Assembly: GCA_015065325.1 (NCBI GenBank)
Contig: SVQO01000015.1
Location: forward strand, 1 to 57,733
DNA: 57,733 nucleotides
Source: Oscillospiraceae bacterium
GTDB taxonomy: Bacteria; Bacillota; Clostridia; Oscillospirales; SIG627
Direction: 5' to 3'
Shown: positions 1 to 7,442 of the stretch, in pieces
Position numbering within the stretch: the first letter of the stretch is position 1
How the letters are laid out: the number at the start of each line of letters is the position of its first letter
Translations under genes and position numbers: made by a program
Notes under the pieces: model-generated
Database searches by the model: none
The model's input: only the letters and a program-made list of their open reading frames with translations
What the model was told of the DNA's origin: nothing

Positions 1-184
1 CGGGTGCGGGTGCTTCCGCGGGTACGGGGGCTTCCACGGGTGCGGGTGCTTCCACGGGTGCGGGTGCTTCCGCGGGTGCGGGGGCTTCCACGGGTGCGGG
101 GGTATTCAGAGCAAAACCGCATTTTCCGCAAAAGGCTTCTCCGGCGCCAACGGGGTTCCCGCATTTCGGGCAGGTAAGTTCCAT
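1..184 (-). CDS. Zinc-ribbon protein with Pro/Ala/Glu repeat linker (3' end outside window)
   Basis: Only the first 61 codons are in the window. The ATG at 184 follows an AGGAGG. The product starts MELTCPKCGNPV and has two CxxC pairs (residues 5-8 and 19-22), a zinc ribbon of the kind that begins many clostridial membrane proteins. From about residue 30 it becomes a low-complexity run of APAPVE/APAPAE units, encoded by near-identical 12-18 bp DNA repeats that are prone to slippage. Such linkers usually join the ribbon to a membrane or extracellular domain, which is not visible here. It lies downstream of two genes with the same type of N-terminal ribbon and may be related to them. The function is unknown. 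Confidence 0.75.
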   Translation of the reverse strand, partial: MELTCPKCGNPVGAGEAFCGKCGFALNTPAPVEAPAPAEAPAPVEAPAPVEAPVPAEAPAP

Positions 185-411
185 AACGTATTCCTCCTAA
201 ACAGCCGTTTTATCATAAAACAGTCTTATTCATTATTATATTGCAATCCCGTTTTCTGTCAAGTATTATCGGTCCCGCACTTGTTTCATCAAAAACAACT
301 TCGATAAATCCACGGGTTGGAAAAAAAGGTGTCGCTTTTTGGGTATGGGGCAAAACCTTTTTGAAAAAAGGAATCAAGACGCAGCCAATTTTTATCAATC
401 ATTTCTGCGAA
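185..411. other. Intergenic region with remnants of dispersed repeats
   Basis: No gene is supported here. It holds a CTTTTTGAAAAAAGGA motif and the sequence CGCAGCCAATTTTTATCAATCATTTC followed by TGCGAAG. That second motif recurs at about 39.6, 39.7, 41.5, 41.6 and 51.7 kb, so this is an isolated piece of the 121-bp repeat family described there. Confidence 0.5.
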
Positions 412-437
412 GAAAAAAGCACCCGAAGGTGCTTTTT
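412..437 (-). terminator. Intrinsic terminator after the TIR gene pair
   Basis: A short GC stem (AGCACC/GGTGCT with CGAA loop) lies between A and T runs, directly after the stop codon of the minus-strand gene ending at 438. The same hairpin sequence ends the BspA-like gene at 53.2 kb. Confidence 0.8.
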
Positions 438-2873
438 CTAAAACGATTCGTAAAGAACGGAAAGGCAGATCCAAGAGCCGTTTTCCAATTTTCCCCAGTA
501 CTCACCGTAGGAAAAGTCGTATTGGTCTTCTATAACGGTATAGGTCCCTGCAGGCAGATCCTTTACGTAATTTTTGTAGGCGGGTCCTTCGTAGGCACGC
601 ACTTCCTCCGTTGTCGTGACCGAGTAGGGTGCATCCTTCAAATAGGGGAGGGTCGACTGCTCGGGTGTGCCGTGCAGGGAAGGAAATTCCCTTGCCAGAT
701 CCGGGTACGCCTTCAGCCAAAGATCCTTAGGAATGTTATAGGCGCCGGTATCGGGTCCTTCCATGTAAAAGGTTACGATTCCGTTCTTTTTACTGCCCCT
801 GTACCAGCCGCATTGATTTGCATCCTGCTGTACCGGTGCCTGCGTATAGATCAAAAAGTGCGTGTTGTTTTCCGCAACCACGGAGACACTGCAATAACCG
901 CTTGAGGGATATCTTTCAAAGGCGAGATCGGAAGCCTTATCCTCCATGATCTCCTTTACCTTTTCGTTCCACTCGTCACTGTCCGGCAAAACGTCGTAAT
1001 AATCGGGAAATTCGCGGGCAAGATCAAGGTATTCGGAAAACCACAAGCTACTCGTGATCTTGTACCTATCATTCTCCTTATAATTGCCCTCTTTGACAAA
1101 GACGGCACTGTTATTTTTTCGATCGTAGCGATACATGGCGCAGATTCCCGCGTCTTCCATATCTTGATTCTGCACCTTGTACAGAATATGGGTATCGTTG
1201 TAGGTCAAGATTTCAATTTCCCCGTAATAGTTTCTGAAGCAATAATAGGGAAGGTTGTATTTGCTTCGTGCCTGGGTCTCCACCGCCGCGGCACCGAGAT
1301 GGCACAGGAGTCCATCCATACAGTATTCAAAATCCCAATCCGTCGTCCGTGCCACGCCGATCAGGGTATTCTCGGAGATCACCTCCTCTACGGCGTTCCC
1401 ATCCCATTGGGTATACATCGACGGCAGAGCGCCTCCCTCCACGTAAAGCACACCGCCCGGCCAATACACCAGGTCCCCCACCATATAAGGCATCGTTGAC
1501 TTTCCGACGGCATCGGGAGCCAAAATGTACGCGGGAGCGGAAACCCCTACCACCTGCGGCTTATCGTGGGGCGCCTTGATATAGGACATGGTAATCTGAA
1601 TATCCGTATCCTTGACCCGATAGATCGCGTCGGTTTCGGCTCGGTCGGTAAAGCTTTCCAGCTCCACCTCGTAGCCTCTTTCCTGCAGCTGCTCCGGAGT
1701 CAGCTGCTCGTTGAGCCAAGAGATCAGGGTCTGCCCGGGGATCTGAACGATGACCGAATCGGTTTTGGAGGCAAGCTCAAAGAAGCACTCCGTGCTTCCC
1801 TCGGCACCGTCCGCCTGATATACGAAGCGAACGCCCCCGTTTTCCAAAGTCAGCGTCGCATTTCCCGATTTTTGCAGATTGTCAAGGTACGTCGCTTTCA
1901 CCACCGCTTGGCTGATCGCCGCCTCCGCGGAAATGCGGAAGATACGGTCCTGCGCGTTTTGGGTAAAGTCGATCTTCGCTGACAGGTCGTCTCCGACATC
2001 CAGATACAGGGACAGATCACCGCTTTGGTAATAGCCCTCGTACTTGGCGTAGATCAGAGCGACCTTATTTGCGCAGTCGGGGTGATCGGGGATCTTTGCA
2101 AAGAGCGCAAGAGCCTCAACGTACTGCTCCTTTTCCGTAAGCGAAATCGCCTTCTCGTAGATCTCCTTTTCCGTAAGCTCCTTCTTTTGCTCCTTCTTTT
2201 CCTCGGGCTTCGGCTCCTTGGGCTTGTCCTTGCCGCCCAGCAAAAGGATCAGCGCTACCGCCGCGGCGATCAACAGCACACCCAGAACGGAAAACAAAAG
2301 GATCAGCTTCTTTTTCCGCGCCTCGCCGTAAAGGGCGGCGGAATCCACCTTATTCTCCTTGCCGAGCAGATTATACAAGCCGTTGATCAGGTCCTTTTCC
2401 CAGCCGATGTTGTTGTAATTGACCGCCTGCACCTTGCTCAGCTCCTTGGGGATCAGAGCGGGATTTGCGTCCGCGCAGAAGGGGATCACGGTCTTCCCCT
2501 CCAAAAATTCGCCCTGCTTTTGGGCAATGGCGTTGAAGCTTTCCACGGAGGCACCCAGCACCAGCACCGCCTTCGCCTTTTCCTTTGCCGCATACCGCAC
2601 CAGCTCCAGATCGTCTCCGATCAAGCCGTCTGCACTGACGCGCTCGAAGAAGGTGTCGATCCCCGCCCCCTCCAGCTTCTGATACACCTCTTGGGCGATC
2701 AGACTGTCCCGCGTTCTTCTGCCGGATTCGTCATTTTCCACGTAGCAAAGGTAAACGTCAACGTTTTCATACACGCGATTCGGCTCTACCACGGTGCCGC
2801 AATGCTGACAGGTTCCCTTCCCGTCGCGAAGCACCAGCTCGCCGCCGCATACTTTACACTTTAAAACTGCCAT
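438..2873 (-). CDS. Zinc ribbon - TIR-like domain - membrane anchor - large extracellular region
   Basis: 811 aa. A zinc ribbon (CxxC at 6-9 and 22-25) is followed by a short TIR-like domain (about 36-170) starting VDVYLCYVENDESGRRTRDS. A glutamate near residue 90 (DDLELVRYAA) lines up with the TIR catalytic position of the neighbouring paralogue. One strong transmembrane segment follows KKK at about 187-211, then a KPKEPKPEEKK linker and some 570 residues presumably outside the cell, ending in an SH3-like stretch. The start lies 3 bp after the stop of the upstream TIR gene, so the two are surely co-transcribed. Bacterial TIR domains are either NADases or scaffolds; which applies here is open. 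The domain is shorter and more diverged than in its neighbours and may be inactive. Confidence 0.75.
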   Translation of the reverse strand: MAVLKCKVCGGELVLRDGKGTCQHCGTVVEPNRVYENVDVYLCYVENDESGRRTRDSLIAQEVYQKLEGAGIDTFFERVSADGLIGDDLELVRYAAKEKAKAVLVLGASVESFNAIAQKQGEFLEGKTVIPFCADANPALIPKELSKVQAVNYNNIGWEKDLINGLYNLLGKENKVDSAALYGEARKKKLILLFSVLGVLLIAAAVALILLLGGKDKPKEPKPEEKKEQKKELTEKEIYEKAISLTEKEQYVEALALFAKIPDHPDCANKVALIYAKYEGYYQSGDLSLYLDVGDDLSAKIDFTQNAQDRIFRISAEAAISQAVVKATYLDNLQKSGNATLTLENGGVRFVYQADGAEGSTECFFELASKTDSVIVQIPGQTLISWLNEQLTPEQLQERGYEVELESFTDRAETDAIYRVKDTDIQITMSYIKAPHDKPQVVGVSAPAYILAPDAVGKSTMPYMVGDLVYWPGGVLYVEGGALPSMYTQWDGNAVEEVISENTLIGVARTTDWDFEYCMDGLLCHLGAAAVETQARSKYNLPYYCFRNYYGEIEILTYNDTHILYKVQNQDMEDAGICAMYRYDRKNNSAVFVKEGNYKENDRYKITSSLWFSEYLDLAREFPDYYDVLPDSDEWNEKVKEIMEDKASDLAFERYPSSGYCSVSVVAENNTHFLIYTQAPVQQDANQCGWYRGSKKNGIVTFYMEGPDTGAYNIPKDLWLKAYPDLAREFPSLHGTPEQSTLPYLKDAPYSVTTTEEVRAYEGPAYKNYVKDLPAGTYTVIEDQYDFSYGEYWGKLENGSWICLSVLYESF

Positions 2874-2876
2874 ATT

Positions 2877-5102
2877 TTACCCCTTATTCGTCAACCACTC
2901 GTCGTAAACCGCGGTCTTAAAGCTATCCTTGCCCTCCAGGAAGGAGCCGCTGCGCTTGATTTTGGTTTCTCCCGAGAGCTTTACCACGTCGTTTGCCAGC
3001 ACCTGCTTGGAGCCGGCTCTGCGCACCGTTCCGTCCTTGTGCAGGACCTCTCCTCCCGGCGTTACGTCCAGAGCGTCCCTTTCCTCGTATTCCTTGGTCA
3101 CGCCGTCCTTATAGATCACGACCTTGCCGTCGTTGGTCAGCGCCGCCGCGTTAACGTAGAACGTTTCGTGAACGGAGTTGTAATCGCACGAGATCTCCAG
3201 CCGTTTCACGTTTTGGAATTTCTCGCCGGCGGATTCGAAAAAGGTGTCGGTATCAAACCCATACGTGCCGGAGAGACAATATTTTACGTTGCCCTCCGCA
3301 TCAACTGCCGCAAGATACATTCTGTAATCGGCGTTGCCGTAGCTTTCGGTCTGTACCGAGAGCTGTACGATGTTTTCCCACTCACCGAGGGTCTCCACCA
3401 GGGGATCGTCGATTCCGAAGGCACTGCCGTTTCCGTACTCCGAAAGCCGCTGCGGATCCACGTAGATGGTGCCGTCCGCGAGAAGTGCCATATTTCCGAG
3501 AAACCAATGATAGGGCAGGATCTGGATCACGTTCTTCCCCTTCAGATCTTCCGATTCTTCCACCTGAGAAGCCGCGTTATAATCCATCGCCGTTCCGTCC
3601 TCAAACAAAAGACTGATGCCGGAGGTACCCGTTCCGTCCGGCTCCGACAGAGAAACGACCTTGCCGTGCTCTCCCGGGGAAACCAGCTCCTTACCCGTTT
3701 TCAAATCGGCAAGGGCACCGTTTTGATTGACGTAGAACTCCGTTTTGGAGTCTCCCGCGCCATGGATCGTAGCCACGCTTCTGCGCCAGGAAAGCTCCGC
3801 GCGAGCCTGTTGCTCGGCGGCATCCTCGTAATCGCCAAGCTCCCCGAACGCCCAGGCGGCCTGGGGATACTTGCCTTCGTAGTAAAGCTGCATTGCCGCG
3901 TCGTAGGCGGGCTGAGTGGGACAGCGCTGTGCCATGTGCGCGGAATCCTTATAGTCTCCCAGCGCCTTGAACGCCTCCATTGCGGCGGTATAGTCCCGTG
4001 CCTCAAAGAGGGCAAGGGCGGCCTGATATTCCTTGTCCTGTTTCAGACGCTGCTCCTGCTGCGCCTTTTCCTTCTTCTCCTGCTCCTTTTTCTTTGCGTT
4101 TTGGGAGATCAGAATTCCCGCTGCAACGCCCAGGATCAAAAGAAGCGCCGAAAGACCGATCAGGGTGCCTTTGATGATCTGCTTTCTCCGTTTCGCCTTC
4201 ATCACGGGAGACGGGATCAGCTTTTTCACACCGCGGAGCAATTCCTCGGTAAAGCCCTCCGCGGTCATATCGTACGCGGACAAAAGGGCGAATTCCTCGG
4301 GCAGCTCCTCCTTTTTCATATCGAAATACAAGGGCAAAAGGTTCTTGGAGGAATCCTCCTGACGGAAGCCCAAAAATCTGCTCCACTCGTTCTTGACCCA
4401 AGGCGCCTCGATATATTCCGTGCGGGAGCAAAGGGTGATCATCACCTTACTGGAATACAAAGCGGCGTAAATATACGGCTCGTACTCCGTACCGATCTTG
4501 TCCTCCAGGGTAATGCGGGAGAAAAATACCTTGTACCCCTCGGCGGTCAGCTTCTCGTACAGCTTCTGAGCCTCTACGCTGTCTCGGGTTCGGTTTCCGT
4601 TTTCGTCCGTTTCCTTGTAGGAAATGAAAATATCAAAGGGCTTTTCCTTCTTGGAAACGGCAATGATCCCCTTCTGGATCTCGTCCACGGTGGCGGCATC
4701 CGCCTCGAAAAGTGCCTTTTTTTCCTCGGTGGCAAGAGAGATCGCCTTTTTGTAATTCTCATCGTTGAATACGGAGGTAAAATGGGTTCTGTTACAGGTG
4801 GGAACGTATTTCCCGTTTTTCGGGTCCTTTACGTAGGTCACGCCGTATTTGCAAAGCACCAGATCCCAGTACAGCTCCGCTGCCTCGGGACGAATGGTGA
4901 TCAACTGATTAAAGACGTTTTCCGCCTTATCGTATTCGCTGTGATTCAAGTAGTTGTTGCCGCTTTCGTAAAGCAAAAGCTCGCTTTCCTCCGTAAACAG
5001 AGGCATCGCCTGTCTCGTGCCGCAATACTCGCAAATCGCGATCCCCGTTTTGGAATCCAAAACGGTATCGCCGCCGCAAATTTTACACTTCAAAACTGCC
5101 AT
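2877..5102 (-). CDS. Zinc ribbon - TIR domain - membrane protein
   Basis: 741 aa. The order is: zinc ribbon (CxxC pairs at 6-9 and 25-28); a helical TPR-like region with a conserved KYGVTYVKDPKNGKYVPTCN block (about 35-150); a TIR domain (about 156-295) with FDIFISYKETDENGNRTRDS and a candidate catalytic Glu at about 208 (TEYEPYIYAAL); one membrane segment (about 310-333); a charged coiled-coil-like stretch; and a beta-rich region of about 330 residues that repeatedly alternates short strands with DG turns, like RCC1 or beta-propeller repeats. The ATG follows GAGAAGGAT. It is the first gene of a two-gene unit behind a good sigma-A promoter. Its paralogue at 7443-9521 shares the first three modules. 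Confidence 0.8.
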   Translation of the reverse strand: MAVLKCKICGGDTVLDSKTGIAICEYCGTRQAMPLFTEESELLLYESGNNYLNHSEYDKAENVFNQLITIRPEAAELYWDLVLCKYGVTYVKDPKNGKYVPTCNRTHFTSVFNDENYKKAISLATEEKKALFEADAATVDEIQKGIIAVSKKEKPFDIFISYKETDENGNRTRDSVEAQKLYEKLTAEGYKVFFSRITLEDKIGTEYEPYIYAALYSSKVMITLCSRTEYIEAPWVKNEWSRFLGFRQEDSSKNLLPLYFDMKKEELPEEFALLSAYDMTAEGFTEELLRGVKKLIPSPVMKAKRRKQIIKGTLIGLSALLLILGVAAGILISQNAKKKEQEKKEKAQQEQRLKQDKEYQAALALFEARDYTAAMEAFKALGDYKDSAHMAQRCPTQPAYDAAMQLYYEGKYPQAAWAFGELGDYEDAAEQQARAELSWRRSVATIHGAGDSKTEFYVNQNGALADLKTGKELVSPGEHGKVVSLSEPDGTGTSGISLLFEDGTAMDYNAASQVEESEDLKGKNVIQILPYHWFLGNMALLADGTIYVDPQRLSEYGNGSAFGIDDPLVETLGEWENIVQLSVQTESYGNADYRMYLAAVDAEGNVKYCLSGTYGFDTDTFFESAGEKFQNVKRLEISCDYNSVHETFYVNAAALTNDGKVVIYKDGVTKEYEERDALDVTPGGEVLHKDGTVRRAGSKQVLANDVVKLSGETKIKRSGSFLEGKDSFKTAVYDEWLTNKG

Positions 5103-5140
5103 ATCCTTCTCCCGATCGTTTTTACGTAATAGATAATGTG

Positions 5141-5169
5141 ATTATATCACTGTATTTCGACAAAATCAA
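5141..5169 (-). promoter_or_regulatory. Sigma-A promoter of the TIR gene pair
   Basis: Minus strand: TTGATT (5169-5164), 17-bp spacer, perfect TATAAT (5146-5141), 39 bp upstream of the start codon. Confidence 0.75.
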
Positions 5170-5180
5170 CTGAAAGAATA

Positions 5181-5202
5181 CTCCCTCGAATTTTCGGGGG
5201 AG
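5181..5202 (-). terminator. Hairpin after xpt
   Basis: CTCCC/GGGAG and CGAA/TTCG arms form a nested stem just past the xpt stop. The T run is poor on the minus strand, so termination efficiency is uncertain. Confidence 0.45.
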
Positions 5203-5211
5203 CTTGTCTTC

Positions 5212-5796
5212 TTATTTTTGTTCGCGGAAGGTAATGACGCCCGTTTCCGCATCCATGGCATCCACGATGGCAAGAGACTCGACGCGGTAGCCCATATTGC
5301 GGATCACTCTGCCGCCGATCTGAAAGCCCTTCTCGATGACGATGCCGCAGCCCTCCACCGTAGCACCCGCAGACTCCACAATGGAGATCAGCCCCTGCAG
5401 GGCACAGCCGTTGGCAAGGAAATCGTCGATGATCAGAACTCTCTCCCCCACGCCCAAAAAGCGCTTGGATACGATGACCTGGTTTTTATTCTTGTGGGTA
5501 AAGGATTCCACCTCCGCCACGTACATCTCTCCGTCGATATTGATGGATTTACTCTTTTTGGCAAAGAGCAAGGGAACGCCGAATTCCTTTGCCACGAAGG
5601 CGGCGATGCCGATGCCCGACGCCTCGATGGTCAACACCTTGGTAACGCTTTTGTCGGAGAAGCGGCGCTTGAACTCCCGCCCGATCTCCTCCATCAGGGC
5701 AATATCCATCTGGTGGTTCAGAAAGCTGTCCACCTTCAACACGTTACCGGATTTTACGAGTCCGTCCTTTACAATTCTTTCTTCCAAAAAATTCAT
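5212..5796 (-). CDS. xpt: Xanthine phosphoribosyltransferase
   Basis: 194 aa, the normal family length. It transfers ribose-5-phosphate from PRPP to xanthine, giving XMP in cytosolic purine salvage. The PRPP-binding loop is clear (RVLIIDDFLANGCAL, about 119-133), and the N-terminal LxVDSFLNHQMD and IEASGIGIA blocks are typical of Xpt. The start codon lies one base after the stop codon of the upstream FAD dehydrogenase, so the two are co-transcribed and probably translationally coupled. No purine riboswitch core was found upstream of the operon, although many Firmicute xpt genes have one. Confidence 0.95.
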   Translation of the reverse strand: MNFLEERIVKDGLVKSGNVLKVDSFLNHQMDIALMEEIGREFKRRFSDKSVTKVLTIEASGIGIAAFVAKEFGVPLLFAKKSKSINIDGEMYVAEVESFTHKNKNQVIVSKRFLGVGERVLIIDDFLANGCALQGLISIVESAGATVEGCGIVIEKGFQIGGRVIRNMGYRVESLAIVDAMDAETGVITFREQK

Positions 5797-5797
5797 C

Positions 5798-7168
5798 TCA
5801 GCTCTCCTTTACGATATCTCTTGCCACGTGCACGCCGCTGGCGGAGGCGTGGGACAGGGAATGGGTAATGCCGCTTCCGTCCCCGATGATATAAAGGCCG
5901 GGGTAACAGGTCTCCAGCTTCTCGTTGACCTTGACTTCCATATTGTAGAATTTGACCTCCACGCCGTACAGCAAAGTATCGTCGTTGGCGGTACCGGGGG
6001 CAACCTTATCCAGCGCGTAGATCATTTCGATAATGCCGTCCAGAATGCGCTTGGGCAGAACCAGACTCAGGTCGCCGGGGGTAGCATTCAGGGTGGGGGT
6101 AATAAAGGCGTCGGTCATACGGCCGGGGGTAGAACGCCGTCCGCGGATCAGATCGCCGAAGCGCTGGACGATAACGCCGCCGCCCAGCATATTGCTCAGT
6201 TTTGCAATGGACTCGCCGTAGCCGTTGGAATCGCGGAAGGGATCGGAAAAATGCTTTGCCACCAAAAGGGCAAAATTGGTATTTTCCGTTTGCCTTGCGG
6301 GATCCTCGTAGCTGTGGCCGTTGACGGTAATGATGCCGTTGGTGTTTTCATTGACCACCGCGCCTCTCGGATTCATACAGAAGGTACGCACCTTATCCCC
6401 GTATTTTTCCGTACGGTAAACGATCTTGCTTTCGTACAGCTCATCGGTCAGGTGTGCGAAGACCGCGGCGGGAAGCTCCACCCGCACGCCGATATCCACG
6501 CGGTTGGACTTGGTGGGGATATCCAGCTCCTTGCACACCTTTTCCATCCACTTGCTTCCGCTACGGCCCACGGAGACGATACATTTTTTACAGGTATAAA
6601 GGGTGTCCCCGCACTTGACACCGTAGCCGCCCACGATGATCTTCACCGTTTCCACGGGACTGTCGAAGAAGAAATCCACCTTTTCACGCAGATAAGCGTA
6701 AATATTTTCCAGCACCACGTAATTGATATCCGTGCCCAAATGGCGCACCGAAGCATCCAGCAGATGCAGGTCGTTCTGAATGCACAGGGTCTTGAAGCGG
6801 GTGCCCGCGGTGGAGTACAGCTTACAGCCCTCACCGCCGTAGCACATATTGATCCCGTCCACGTAGTGCATCAGATCCAGCGCCTCTTTTTTGCCGATGT
6901 ATTCGTACAGAGTGCCGCCGAAATCGTTGGTAATATTATACTTTCCGTCGGAGAAAGCGCCCGCTCCGCCGAAGCCGCTCATAATGGAGCAGCTCTTACA
7001 GCCGATACAGCTTTTGATCTTCTCTCCGTCAATGGGGCAGCGCCGCTTGTCCAGAGCGTGTCCCGCCTCGAACACCGCCACCTTCATTTCCGGTTTTTTC
7101 TGCATCAGTTCGTATGCGGCGAAAATGCCTCCCGGCCCCGCACCGATGATGATCACGTCGTAATTCAT
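5798..7168 (-). CDS. FAD-dependent dehydrogenase (COG2509 type)
   Basis: 456 aa from the ATG at 7168, which follows a strong GGAGGAGGAG; an upstream in-frame ATG at 7204 lacks a binding site and lies between the promoter and this site. The N-terminus has a Rossmann GAGPGGIFAAYEL dinucleotide-binding motif. Next come a cysteine cluster (CPIDGEKIKSCIGCKSC, about 42-58) and GFGGAGAFSDGKYN, both typical of the COG2509 FAD-dependent dehydrogenases. A C-terminal YIIGDGSGITHSLSHA completes the FAD site. The substrate is unknown for this family. It is the first gene of an operon with xpt. Confidence 0.85.
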   Translation of the reverse strand: MNYDVIIIGAGPGGIFAAYELMQKKPEMKVAVFEAGHALDKRRCPIDGEKIKSCIGCKSCSIMSGFGGAGAFSDGKYNITNDFGGTLYEYIGKKEALDLMHYVDGINMCYGGEGCKLYSTAGTRFKTLCIQNDLHLLDASVRHLGTDINYVVLENIYAYLREKVDFFFDSPVETVKIIVGGYGVKCGDTLYTCKKCIVSVGRSGSKWMEKVCKELDIPTKSNRVDIGVRVELPAAVFAHLTDELYESKIVYRTEKYGDKVRTFCMNPRGAVVNENTNGIITVNGHSYEDPARQTENTNFALLVAKHFSDPFRDSNGYGESIAKLSNMLGGGVIVQRFGDLIRGRRSTPGRMTDAFITPTLNATPGDLSLVLPKRILDGIIEMIYALDKVAPGTANDDTLLYGVEVKFYNMEVKVNEKLETCYPGLYIIGDGSGITHSLSHASASGVHVARDIVKES

Positions 7169-7214
7169 TACTCCTCCTCCAAAAAAAGTGTATCTTGCAT
7201 ACATGCACTACCGA

Positions 7215-7243
7215 ATTATATCAAATCCCGCCGAAAAAGTAAA
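7215..7243 (-). promoter_or_regulatory. Sigma-A promoter of the FAD dehydrogenase-xpt operon
   Basis: Minus strand TTTACT (7243-7238), 17-bp spacer, TATAAT (7220-7215), about 46 bp upstream of the start codon at 7168. Confidence 0.75.
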
Positions 7244-7289
7244 GAGCCTGACGGAAATCCCTTTATTTGCTCCCGCCTTTTTTACGGGG

Positions 7290-7358
7290 CCGCTTTTTGA
7301 AAAAAAGAGGTGTCGCTTTTTGAAAAAAAAGAGGTGTCGCTTTTTGAAAAAAGCGACC
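7290..7358. repeat. Short tandem repeat GAGGTGTCGCTTTTTGAAAAAAA
   Basis: Two full and one partial copy of a roughly 24-bp unit (TTTTTGAAAAAAAGAGGTGTCGC). Each contains the self-complementary CTTTTTGAAAAAAG seen in many intergenic gaps of this window. It is probably expanded by slippage. Confidence 0.7.
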
Positions 7359-7400
7359 AAAAGTCCCCTGCAAAAAAACTACCGCGGAGGTATACGCCAA

Positions 7401-7433
7401 AAAATTCCCCGGAAGGGATTCGGGGAATTTTCG
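7401..7433 (-). terminator. Terminator of the TIR gene at 7443
   Basis: AAAATTCCCCG and CGGGGAATTTT arms with a 9-base loop immediately follow the minus-strand stop codon. The A/T flanks make it usable in both directions. Confidence 0.85.
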
Positions 7434-7442
7434 GATTTTACG

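Noticed and set aside
7169-7215. Purine riboswitch for xpt
   Set aside because: The leader is only about 46 bases and shows none of the conserved three-way junction sequence.
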